Assembly (NCBI GenBank): GCA_903813345.2
Contig: CAIIXF020000005.1
Span: forward strand, 21,271,375 to 21,335,374
Length of the DNA stretch: 64,000 nt
From: Owenia fusiformis
Lineage: Eukaryota; Annelida; Polychaeta; Sabellida; Oweniidae
Direction: 5' to 3'
Positions within the stretch are counted from its first letter, which is position 1, and every line of letters starts with the position of its first letter. Positions 22,388-31,545 of this stretch are shown in pieces. The position numbers were made by a program, and so were the translations under genes. The notes beneath the pieces are model-generated. The model was not told where the DNA came from and did no database searches. It saw only the letters and a program-made list of their open reading frames with translations.

Positions 22388-22400
22388 TTTCTCCCTTCCT
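22388..22400 (-). promoter_or_regulatory. polypurine tract of the LTR element
   Basis: The minus strand reads AGGAAGGGAGAAA immediately before the TGTTAT of the 3' LTR, the expected plus-strand primer position. Confidence 0.85.
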
Positions 22401-23302
22401 AATAAAATAGAATTTACCTTGGGAGTTTTAATTAAAAACTTTTATCTTGTAAAATAGATGGCAGCATCACATTGTGTAATAAGTTGTGAACAGTAAACCT
22501 TGAAACTGTGAAGACACAATGAAACATATTTTCTAAATCTTTACAAAATTATATGTTTATGATACAATAAAGAGCTTATATAGTGAACATTTTAATATAC
22601 AATGTTGGCATTTGTAATTCCACTCTTTAACTGGCTCACAAGTGATCAGTTTATGAAAAACAGTGCAAAGAATACAAATAGTCATGAATCAGCTGATTAA
22701 GGCAAAAACTGACAATTGCTGTAGAAATACATGTGAAACATTTGATTTTAAGTTTTACTCATTTCAATCTCTTCATATGTAAGAGGATTGTTTTACAGAT
22801 TTATATAACTGCATCATACATCTTTAATTTCTTCCTTTTATGTAAAACAAAACACATTTAGTCCAAAACCAAGTTAACATTGTCTTTTTATGCTATCTAT
22901 GGCTAATGTGTACATAACTATAAGTCTAAAAATGAAAATCCAACTATGTGCTATTCACCATGCAGTGGTTAACTAGCTGTGTTCTTTACTACTCATCCTA
23001 TTAAGTAATAAACATTATCTAATCATTATCTAAGTTTTCTTACCACATGTCACAATTTACAAATACAATAAAAATGACATGCAATCATTTTCAGATCTTA
23101 CATTTACTTTCAATCAGGCAAGCTACCTAATGTCATCAGCAAAATATAATTCTTCATTAGTTTACACCATTTAATTGTTTTTGAGAATCATTTGACACTG
23201 TCATGCTTTTTTTTGAGTTTATATGATACATGTATGTGGCATCTTGCCTAGAAGTCTTTGTATCAATAACTAAGAGTTCACCTTCACCTTATCTGTATCA
23301 GT
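22401..23302 (-). other. non-coding 3' region of the LTR element
   Basis: About 900 bp between the pol stop and the polypurine tract, AT-rich and without an open frame. I see no envelope gene. Such a long tail without env is unusual but could be regulatory or a lost ORF. Confidence 0.6.
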
Positions 23303-25498
23303 CTACATTATTTCTATCAGTCTTTTTGGAGCTTGTCCCCTAGTTTGTCTTACAGGTCTATACACAGGCAGAGGAGGGGGAGCCTGTATTGGGTGTCCAA
23401 TAATATTGGGAACATGTTCATCTTGTCCCAAGGGGAAATCATTATCCGCAATGAGATTGTGTTCGGCCATCCTTGGTTGTGCATGTCCAATAGGAGGCAG
23501 TCTTTTGAAGAAAGACACATTCCTAGTGATATAAGACCCAGGGCGTGAGGCAGTAACCATGGTGCCTTTCACCCGCTCTACAGTGTAAGGATTGGGGTCA
23601 TATGTGGGGGTAAGTTTGTTCCTATGCCTTTGAGCTACCAGTACTCTATCACCAACTTTCAGATCCTGAGCTTTTGTACCCTTATCAGCATATACCTTAG
23701 CCTTAGCCTTGGCTTCAGCATCATTAGTACGCGTTACTGCATCTGCTGGGGGGATAGGTGGAATCTCTGGGAGTTTAGTCGCAACTGGACGATTAAACAA
23801 AAGTTGGGCTGGGGGAACACCAGTAGTAGAGTGAGGTGTATTACGGTAATTCCTCAAAAATGCATTTAGCTGTTGTTTCACACACTTGCCCTCAATGTGT
23901 GCACTCTGTACAACTTTCTCCAAACTTTGCATGAATTTCTCAGACATGCCATTGGCTCTAGGCCAGAGTGGAGTTATCTTTTGGTGTTTGAATCCATAAT
24001 GTTCAGCAAATTGTGCGAACTCATCTCCATTGAATGGTGGACCATTGTCACTTTTCTGCACTTGTGGTAAACCAAACATAGAGTATATATTGTCAAGTCG
24101 GGGAATAATTGTCCGGGCAGCCACTGAATTGATAAACTCAACTACAGGGTATCGTGAATATTCATCAATGACAACCATCAAGTAGTCATCACTGGGTAAG
24201 GGTCCATAAAAGTCCATGTTCAAATGTGTCCAGACACTCTGAGGTAGGGTTGACATATTAACTGGGGGAGCTGGATTTTTACGCCCCATTGCCTGACAGG
24301 TTACACAATTGGTAAGAAGGTCATCAACATGTTGATCTAGTTTGTAGAACCAGACTTTCTCCCTGAGTAATGCTTTTGTAGCAACAATACCTTGGTGACT
24401 TTCATGTGCTATTTTTAACACCTGCATCTGAAACACTTCAGGTATAATAATCCTAGTACCTCGGAGTACAAGTCCAGAATCAGTAACAGAAAGTTCATCT
24501 TGCATTTTCAAATATGCCTTCAGTGCATCATGATTGATATTGTTATCAGCAGCCATGTCACGAGTTATATAGTGTCCATGTTGAAGCACATAAGCCAGAG
24601 CTTGGAGAGTATGATCCTGTGCTGTGGCTTGCTCTAACTGCTGTAGAGTGAGAGATTTGGGAGTTGCATTTTGGGCAATCAGGTTAACATATTCATCAGC
24701 CACTTGCTGCTCATGTGGGATGGGGATTATGTTGGGCACTGGATTACGGGACAGAAAATCTGCAATATTACTTTCACCAGGGTGATATTTAACAGTAAAT
24801 TTGTACTGTTGTAGTCGTAGGCCCCAACGTTCAATACGTGGATTTGAGCGAGATTTGGGGTTATTGTAGATAAATTCCAGGGGTCGATGATCTGTTATAA
24901 TGGTGAACTGAGCCCCATAGAGATATAAATGGAAATATTCACATCCCCATACACATGCAAGGGCCTCGCGTTTGGTTTGGGAGTAGCGCTTTTCAGTCAT
25001 CGTGAGAGAACGACTTCCGAAAGCTACTATGTGAGGGTCACCATCAGGCGGTGTTTGCGTTAGAACACCTCCCAAGCCAAATGGACTGGCATCAACGACT
25101 AATTCTGTTGTATATTTGGGATTAAAGTAGTGTAGACATGTCTCTGTCGATATGGTAGCCTTGATTGTATTGAATGCTGATTCGTGTGTTGAACTCCAAG
25201 TGTAAGGCATACTTTTCTGAGTGAGTTGCCTAAGGGGAGCCGTCAGAGTAGAGAAATCAGGGATGTAGCGAGAGCAGTAACTAGCCAATCCAAGAAAGGA
25301 TTTCACTGCTTTGGCATCTTGAGGGGTTGCAAATGCTTTTATGGCATCCACATGCTTTGGGCTAGGCTTCATTCCATCAGCTGTAAATATGTGGCCAAAA
25401 AATTCCACCGATTCCTTGTAGAACACACATTTCTTGATATTTAGTGTAAGGCCACTAGTCTGGAGTCTGTCGAAAAAGTGCACGTATGGCGATATCAT
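23303..25498 (-). CDS. pol: C-terminal RT, RNase H and integrase of the LTR element
   Basis: 731 codons. The first Met is not a true start; the frame takes over from the broken upstream RT. Order: RT thumb (LTLNIKKCVF, VEFFGHIFTADGMKPSP, residues 17-47); RNase H (VVDASPFGLGGVL D136, TKREALACVW E178, ITDHRPLEFI D203); integrase zinc binding (H365, H368, C398, C401); catalytic DDE (MDFYGPL D429, KSDNGPPF D484, NGMSEKFM E520); then a basic C-terminal domain with LKVGDRVLVAQRHRNKLTPTYDP. The tail ends GQAPKRLIEIM. All catalytic acids are present. Together with gag it would reverse-transcribe and integrate element RNA. Confidence 0.93.
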   Translation of the reverse strand: MISPYVHFFDRLQTSGLTLNIKKCVFYKESVEFFGHIFTADGMKPSPKHVDAIKAFATPQDAKAVKSFLGLASYCSRYIPDFSTLTAPLRQLTQKSMPYTWSSTHESAFNTIKATISTETCLHYFNPKYTTELVVDASPFGLGGVLTQTPPDGDPHIVAFGSRSLTMTEKRYSQTKREALACVWGCEYFHLYLYGAQFTIITDHRPLEFIYNNPKSRSNPRIERWGLRLQQYKFTVKYHPGESNIADFLSRNPVPNIIPIPHEQQVADEYVNLIAQNATPKSLTLQQLEQATAQDHTLQALAYVLQHGHYITRDMAADNNINHDALKAYLKMQDELSVTDSGLVLRGTRIIIPEVFQMQVLKIAHESHQGIVATKALLREKVWFYKLDQHVDDLLTNCVTCQAMGRKNPAPPVNMSTLPQSVWTHLNMDFYGPLPSDDYLMVVIDEYSRYPVVEFINSVAARTIIPRLDNIYSMFGLPQVQKSDNGPPFNGDEFAQFAEHYGFKHQKITPLWPRANGMSEKFMQSLEKVVQSAHIEGKCVKQQLNAFLRNYRNTPHSTTGVPPAQLLFNRPVATKLPEIPPIPPADAVTRTNDAEAKAKAKVYADKGTKAQDLKVGDRVLVAQRHRNKLTPTYDPNPYTVERVKGTMVTASRPGSYITRNVSFFKRLPPIGHAQPRMAEHNLIADNDFPLGQDEHVPNIIGHPIQAPPPLPVYRPVRQTRGQAPKRLIEIM

Positions 25499-27153
25499 GT
25501 TCTTCAGTATCTACGCCAGATATCAGAATATCATCAACGATATTAAACACATTTGGAATGTCATGTATTAGCTCACGAATTGTCTCTGAAAATATTTCTG
25601 TTGACGCATTACATCCATAAACAAGGCGCTTCGATCTGTAGAGACCAACATGAGTTGATATAGTCGTAATGTCTCTGGAGTTTTCATCCAACTCCAGTTG
25701 ATTGAAGCTTTTATTTAAGTCTACAACAGAAAAGACAGTCTTTCCATGCAACTTGTGTGTTATGTCATCAACCGTTACAGGCTGATAATGCTCGCGCAAG
25801 ATTGCTTGATTTGGGACGCACATATCATGACATATTCGAACTTCCCCAGGAGCTTTTGGTTTGCTCACTGCTACCATCGGGGAACACCACTGAGTTGGAC
25901 CATCCACTTTTTCAAGTAGATCATTCTGCACCAGGTAGTCCAGTTCTTTCTCAACGGCTGTACGAATATGGAAGGGAACACGCCTATGTGATTGAATCAC
26001 TGGGGTATAATTAGGATCTACATGCAGATGTACTTGCTTTGTATTAAGTTTTCCTATTCCTGAGAATAACTTGTCATATCCATAGCATATAGGTGGTAAG
26101 TCACTGAGTTGATTGATTATTTCTATAAGTCCAAGCTGCTTAGCAGTCATGAAGCTCAGTAGTGACCCACTAGACTGAGGCGATACGTAAAATGTCTGCT
26201 TGAGGGAGTTGAATCTTGAGGCAATTTCGGCCTCAAACATTCCAATGATAGGCATGGGTGTAACACTTCCATATGCAAAAATATTTGGGGACTTTGCAGC
26301 AGACTGTAGTTTGGGTTTGTCTGGCATGGAATTATAGGTTACTTCATCAATGAGATTCACAGCTGCCCCACTATCTACTAGAACTTTCACTTCACTATTT
26401 TCAATATTAACATACACATATGGTCGTGAATCACTATGAGTGGGCATATTACCAGCAAAAATATACTGTGGTTCCTGAGTTTCGGGCAAATCAGATATCA
26501 TACATGCCTCGTTTTGATAATCCTGGGACTGGGCATGGTATTGATCAATATATTCAGGTGGGAATTCATGTGGGGAAGTTTCAATATATTCATGCTGTGG
26601 TACAGATTCAACATATTCATGCTCTAGATAAACTTCATTAATATTTGGGTAACTCTGGGATTGATGTTGTGGATTTGGGGGTCTGGGGGCATATCCTTGC
26701 GTAGGCCTTGGGGCATATCCATGAGATGGCCTTGGGGAAAATCCTTGGGGTGGCCTTTGGGAAAATCCTTGGGATTGCCTTGGGGAATATCCTTGGGATG
26801 GCCTTGGGGAAAATCCTTGGGATGGCGTTTGGGAATATCCTTGGGATGGCCTTGGGGCATATCCTTGGGATGGCCTTGGGAAATATCCTTGAGATGGCCT
26901 TGGGGAGTATCCTTGGGATGGCCTTGGGGAGTATCCTTGTGTTGGCCTTGGAATATAGGCTTGCTGTGGGGCTGACGACCTACAAAACTTTTTAAGATGA
27001 CCTAACCGGCCACATCCAATGCACGTGTGTCCATAGGCAGGGCATTCCTGAATATTAATATGGCGTGGAATATGCAGACCACCACAGTGTCCACAGGTTT
27101 CAGAATCGACTACTGCGCTGACCTCCTTAGGTTGATCAGTGGCAGATTTGCGG
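25455..27153 (-). CDS. pol: nucleocapsid knuckle, SQGY repeats, protease and N-terminal RT of the LTR element
   Basis: One open frame, -1 relative to gag. Order: zinc knuckle CIGCGRLGHLKKFC (C-x2-C-x4-H-x4-C, about 27010-27055); about 11 tandem copies of an 8-residue SPRPSQGY unit (26690-26960); a Tyr/Glu-rich linker; aspartic protease with VLVDSGAAVNLID (about 26360-26385); then RT fingers and palm. RT motifs are FSVVDLNKSFNQLELD and NVFNIVDDILISG; the catalytic box reads IVDD, with Ile in place of the usual Tyr. The frame ends in a stop at 25455, 28 codons after the catalytic box, while homologous RT sequence continues in another frame from 25498. A one-base change in a T5 run (minus strand CTTTTTCGAC) accounts for this. 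Confidence 0.88.
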
Positions 27154-27745
27154 TTTTTTCTTCGATCTGGCGTATTTGATATGTGGATACTTCCAAACCC
27201 CTTGCGTAGTCTAATACACTTTTAAGGGCCATTTGCTGGGGACCTAATGTTTTTGTACGGACTTCACGGTACCTGGACCCACGAACTAGCTGCGCTTTGA
27301 TGGCACTGTCCAGGTCTGGAAAATTGCAATTTTTGGCTAAATCCTTCAATGCAGCATAATAATTGTCAATTGTTTCTTTTGGCTTTTGCATGCGTTCTTG
27401 GAAGACAAATATTTCGTAGTCCTGATTTTTGTATTTGTTGAAGTACAAGGTGAATTTCTTGATGGTTTGTTCTAATTTATCTAGTTCATTTTCACCATCT
27501 TTCTTTTCATTGTCAGATAGTGGCGGTAAAGATTGTGCCAAATTGTACATATCCTGGCCTGCATAATGGAGTAGGAGAGCAGCAGCTCTATCTGGATTTG
27601 TGATGTCCAATGCAATCAGAAAATTCCTATATTGATCTACATAATGAGTCCATTTTGTGCCCAATGAAGAGAGATTGTCCAATTCAAACGTGGGAAAATG
27701 TGGAAGAGTCAATGCAGCAGCCATAATTATATAGTATATGTCCAA
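27110..27745 (-). CDS. gag: Gag, capsid part of the LTR element
   Basis: 211 codons; the second Met (MAAALTLPHFPTF, residue 8) is the likelier start. The protein is helical and charged, with WTHYVDQYRNFLIAL, AALLLHYAGQDMYNLAQSLP and FVFQERMQKPKETIDNYYAA. This last block is typical of the capsid domain of gypsy-type Gag (R-x-Q-x-x-E-S/T-x-x-x-Y). It structures virus-like particles in the cytoplasm. The frame stops at 27110; the CCHC zinc knuckle lies just beyond, in the -1 frame that continues into pol, so a shift before the stop would be needed to add nucleocapsid and enzymes. Confidence 0.85.
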   Translation of the reverse strand: MDIYYIIMAAALTLPHFPTFELDNLSSLGTKWTHYVDQYRNFLIALDITNPDRAAALLLHYAGQDMYNLAQSLPPLSDNEKKDGENELDKLEQTIKKFTLYFNKYKNQDYEIFVFQERMQKPKETIDNYYAALKDLAKNCNFPDLDSAIKAQLVRGSRYREVRTKTLGPQQMALKSVLDYARGLEVSTYQIRQIEEKTANLPLINLRRSAQ

Positions 27746-27850
27746 ATAGTGTTATCTGAGGTGACATTACTATAATATATATAATATAATTTTTTACAGC
27801 TTCAATGTCAAATATCTCCACTAAAATCCAATGTCTCTTACGTTTTATAT

Positions 27851-27866
27851 CCCATCCTCGTCGCCA
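27851..27866 (-). promoter_or_regulatory. primer-binding site of the LTR element
   Basis: One base inside the 5' LTR the minus strand reads TGGCGACGAGGATGGG. A TGG-initial sequence at this place is the tRNA 3'-CCA complement expected for minus-strand priming. I do not assign the tRNA with certainty. Confidence 0.8.
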
Positions 27867-27867
27867 T

Positions 27868-28080
27868 TGTTATATTGTTGATTTTTATATGTATTGTAGG
27901 TTCAGGATATGATAAATAAACTAGATATTTGATGTTTTATTGACAAACTTTATTTTCACATTTTTGGAGTAGGAAGTAGGTGGCGTAGTGCACAGAGCAC
28001 TGACACCTATTGGCAGACATTAACATTAAAACACAATATTATTAAAATGGTTGTGCTAGCTTATTTCTATGAACATAACA
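27868..28080 (-). repeat. 5' LTR (element orientation)
   Basis: 213 bp, TGTTAT...ATAACA at both ends. It differs from the other LTR only at the two bases after TTATATTGTT (GA here, TC there). On the coding strand it should hold the promoter and transcription start. The sequence AATATAACA is followed directly by one base and the primer-binding site. Confidence 0.95.
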
Positions 28081-28085
28081 CCCCT

Positions 28086-28282
28086 GACTGCGTTATTCAT
28101 ATTTTCCTAGTACAACTGTCTTTTGAGCAGGTGTCCAAGGCATCATGTTTTACAACTAACCATTTACAGGAGCTATACATACACAGTCTCTTCTGTACTT
28201 CCTGAAAATATGAACATAACTGAACCAGTATTTTTCAAGATATAGCGATTTCTTTAGGTTGCATTTTTTTGAACACCCTATG
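28086..28282 (-). repeat. inverted partner of the repeat at 19745-20300
   Basis: TACAACTGTCTTTTGAGCAGG, TGTTTTACAACT, AAAATATGAACATAA, TTTTTCAAGATATAGCGATTT and TTGCATTTTTTTGAACACCC read as the reverse complement of the 19745 block. With the LTR element removed, the two would be about 2.2 kb apart. Confidence 0.7.
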
Positions 28283-29694
28283 AGTAAATTAAAAGATTTT
28301 GATATTCTTTTTTATCGCACCCTTAGGTGCTATTTTGTAATCAGTTTGCCGGGTGGGCGGGCAGGCATCCAGAATAATCTTGCCTACAGGTTTCCAGCCA
28401 AACCGTTTGAGGGATTCATTTGAAATTCTCAGGGATGTTTCTACCTATAAAAGTTTAGAACTGATTAGTTTTTCGGCATTCTGGGTAAATGTTAAGGTGG
28501 CCATTTTGGATTTTCTGTCCTAAAATCTTGTCTGTCAAGGCTTGTCTTCAGGTTTCCAGCCAAACCGTTTGAGGGATTCATTTGAAATTCCCAGGGATGT
28601 TTCTACCTATAAAAGTTTAGAACTGATTAGTTTTTCGACATTCTGGATAAATGTTAAGACGGCCATTTTGGATTTTCCGTCCTAAAATCTTGTCTGTCAA
28701 GGCTTGTCTACAGGTTTCCAGCCAAACCATTTGAGGGATTCATTTGAAATTCTCGGGGATGTTTCTACCTATGAAAGTTTAGAACTGATTAGTTTTTCGG
28801 CATTCTGGGTAAATGTTAAGGCTCGTTTACAGGTTTCCAGCCAAACCGTTTGAGAGATTCATTTGAAATTCTCAGGGATGTTTCTACCTATGAAAGTCTA
28901 GAACTGTTTAGTTTTTCGACATTCTGGATAAATGTTAAGACAGCCATTTTGGATTTTCCGTCCTTAAATCTTGTCTGTCAAGGCTTGTCTACAGGTTTCC
29001 AGCCAAACCGTTTGAGGGATTCATTTGAAATTCTCAGGGATGTTTCTACCTATAAAAGTTTAGAACTGATTAGTTTTTTGGCATTCTTGGTAAATGTTAA
29101 GGCGGCCATTTTGGATTTTTTGTCCTAAAATTGTGTCTGTGAAGGCTTGTCTACAGGTTTCCAACCAAACCGTGTTAGGGATTCATTTGAAATTTTCACA
29201 GATGTTTCCATTAGTTTTTCGGCATTCTGGGTAAATGTTAAGGTGGCCATTTTGGATTTTCCATCGTAAAATCTTGTCTGATAAATGTTAAGGTGGCCAT
29301 TTTGGATTTTCCGTCCTAAAATCTTGTCTGTCGAGGCTCTATAGTTTCCAGCCAAACCGTTTAAAACTGATTCGTTTTTCGGCATTCTGGGTAAAAGTTA
29401 AGGTGGCCATTTTGGATTTTACGTCCTAAATCATGTCTGTCATGGCTTGTCTACAGGTTTCCAGCCAAACTGTTTGATGGATGCATTTGAAATTTTCAGG
29501 GATGTTTCTACCATTGAAAGTTTAGAACTGATTAGTTTTTTCAGCATTCTGGGTAAATGTTAAGGCAGCGATTTTGGATTTTCCGTCCTAAAATCTTGTC
29601 TGTCAAGGCTAGTCTACAAGTTTCCAGCAAAACCGTTTGATTGATTCATTTCTAATTCTCAGGGATGTTTCTACCTATGAATGAATAAACACAA

Positions 29695-29775
29695 CGAGCT
29701 CACGCGTCTCGAACTCACTATCATGGTTATGATGCTGAGTTCGTTCTAGCGCCTCTTCCAGCAGCTACAAAGTAT
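29695..29775 (-). repeat. possible tRNA-derived SINE head or tRNA-Met-like remnant
   Basis: The minus strand reads AGAGGCGCTAGAACGAACTC, CAGCATCATAACCATGATAG and TGAGTTCGAGACGCG. The order resembles an A box, a CATAA anticodon loop with paired ATCAT/ATGAT arms, and a GTTCGAG B box as in elongator tRNA-Met. The acceptor stem is not recognisable, so this is not a functional tRNA. Confidence 0.3.
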
Positions 29776-29948
29776 CTACAACCTCTATTTTGCATTTGGA
29801 CACCATTTATACATCAATATACTTAAGATTCCCATATCCCTGATCCAAGCATAGGTTGAAATCCCCCTACCAATTATCCCTGATACTTAATTGCAAAATT
29901 AGTACAATTTTCTACACAATTACTATAATATTGACAAACTTTTGTGTA

Positions 29949-31037
29949 CGAGGGGTGATCCAAAAGTCTTGGACGCCCCGCTCTAACTTTGCTATTTTCA
30001 AATATAATTACATGAAACCTTCAGATAATAAAGATCAACATCTTAACAACTTTATGTATAAGTTTCAACAGAAAATAATATATTTTAGCTACTTTTCTAA
30101 ATATATTTTGATACCGGGTCCTTGCCACCCAGAACGGTATTTAAATATAGCAAATCACGTAACAACTGTTATAATATGGGAAATACTTTAGATGCAGGTG
30201 CACAACCTAACACCAGTCATGATATGAGAGAATTTCCGATTTTCAGTCAGAGTGTCATCCGCCATCATCATCTTCACATATTAAGACCTACTTTTCAACA
30301 TATTTTCCATGAATTTGAACACATTTTTCATACCGCTTGACCAATGAATGAAAGACATCTATGAAACCGCCATTGCTTATGTGATACAAATTCTGCTGGA
30401 GTGCCACTCTAAATCTGATCCAATGAGTAAAAAAACATTTTCTTTCAACCCTCCTTTCAACTTGGAAGAAAAAAAATCACACGGAGCCATATCTAGACTG
30501 TATCGTGCATATGATAGCTGCTCAAGGTCAATAATAGTGAAAATATATTGTAGTATTCTTTGTTCCACTTTGATTTCTTTCTTGTTCTGCATTTCAGCAG
30601 CCATCTTGGAGCAAAAATGATACCAGACTGAGGGTTGATTGTCTGATGTCATTTTCTTAGAACTTGACAAATACGGCCATTATCGTATGTAACATTATGA
30701 TTAAAACACAATTAATTGGTTGCCTAGTAACAAAGGAAGTAAACTAACATGCTTTAACATTCAAAATTTAAGGAAAGATAGTGGTCAAGACTTGCAAAAC
30801 AAGTCAAATTGCGGCAACATTTAAGGCTGAAAGTTGCCATGTGCGAATACCATTCCGGGTGGCGGGGTCACTATATTAACAACTATCGAGAAAACTACAT
30901 AAAAATATATCATTTCAACATAAAATTAATCCACAAAGTAGTTAGGTTGTTGGTCTTTATTATTGGAAAGTTTAAAGTAATTTTATCAAAAACCAACAAA
31001 ATTAAAGCAGGGTGTCCAAGACTTGGATCACCCCTCG
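29949..31037. mobile_element. mariner-like element, 1.09 kb, TA duplication
   Basis: The inverted ends CGAGGGGTGATCCAAAAGTC and CTTGGATCACCCCTCG continue with clear similarity for about 180 bp (CCCTGCTTTAATTTTGTT type, then CCGGGTCCTTGCCACCC against GGGTGGCGGGGTCA). TA lies on both sides (29947-29948 and 31038-31039). It is nested within copy D. A transposase remnant on the minus strand is listed separately. The internal part is too short for a whole transposase, so it is a deletion derivative. Confidence 0.85.
30377..30670 (-). pseudogene. mariner-like transposase remnant
   Basis: The stretch YARYSLDMAPCDFFSSKLKG resembles the block around the last catalytic Asp of mariner transposases (YSPDLAPCDFFLFPKLK type). 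Here the usual YSPD reads YSLD and only about 40 codons are recognisable. The HTH and the first two catalytic acids are absent. Confidence 0.65.
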
Positions 31038-31099
31038 TATTAACACTTCTTTATCTTCTGTTCAAGGGTGCGATATTGTTCACCATGTATTTTATTTTT

Positions 31100-31545
31100 A
31101 TTTTTTTATCAATGTTGCACATCTACATTTTATAATTTCTAGACTACTAATAATGTTCTCCTGAAATATTTTAACCCTTTGAACACTTACTGATGAAAAT
31201 GTCTTATTCTATTCAAACAATTGTATTCAGTTGTAAACATCCACTGTCCATTTATCTTCATTTACAATGTTGCAGATCTACATTTTATAATTTCCAGACA
31301 ACGGATTATGTGCTTCTATAGTATTTAACCCTTTGAACACTAATTCTGTTGCAAATGGTTTCATGTATTATTCTATTTAAACAATTGTATTCACTATTCA
31401 CGACTAGAAATCTAATGTACATTTATCATCATTGATAATGTCACATATGCACTTCATAATTGATTATGTGCTGCTGTCCTATTTTAACCATTTGAACACT
31501 ATTTCTGATAAAAATGTTTTCATGTATATTCTATTCAAACAAAGG
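31100..31545 (+). repeat. ~157-bp satellite, block 1
   Basis: Units contain ATTTATCTTCATTTACAATG, ACATTTTATAATTTCTAGAC, TTTTAACCCTTTGAACACT and TTGTATTCAGTTGTAAACAT. TTTGAACACT recurs near 31177, 31336 and 31491. The array continues in other blocks at 36824-37265 and, inverted, at 38990-39680; several elements have been inserted into it. Confidence 0.8.

Larger units (their letters stand above)
22175..28080 (-). mobile_element. full-length Ty3/gypsy-type LTR retrotransposon, 5.9 kb
   Basis: It has two 213-bp direct LTRs, each TGTTAT...ATAACA, which differ at only two adjacent positions. CCCCT flanks both sides (22170-22174 and 28081-28085), a 5-bp integrase duplication. On the minus strand the order is 5' LTR, primer-binding site, gag, protease, RT, RNase H, integrase, polypurine tract, 3' LTR. 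RNase H before integrase defines the Ty3/gypsy order. Near-identical LTRs imply recent insertion, yet gag and pol are offset by -1 and the RT is broken by a frameshift at a T5 run, so this copy looks unable to move by itself unless those are sequencing errors. It lies antisense in the large WDR91 intron. Confidence 0.95.
28313..31075 (+). mobile_element. TIR element with subrepeats, copy D (ATCGCACCCTT family)
   Basis: The ends TATCGCACCCTTAGG (28313) and CAAGGGTGCGATA (31063-31075) are inverted. The interior has about eight ~160-bp subrepeats built on AGGTTTCCAGCCAAACCGTT, GGGATGTTTCTACCTAT and AAGGTGGCCATTTTGGATTT, sister to those of the ATGTCCCCACC family. A mariner-like element sits near its 3' end (29949-31037). 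It therefore has the same plan as copies A-C with different termini. Confidence 0.75.

Noticed and set aside
23333-24070. Plus-strand frames opposite integrase
   Set aside because: Shadows of the 731-codon pol frame; no similarity or splice context.
26661-26995. Plus-strand open frames with GISLGWPWG or ILGMALG repeats
   Set aside because: Antisense shadow of the SPRPSQGY repeat in the LTR element.
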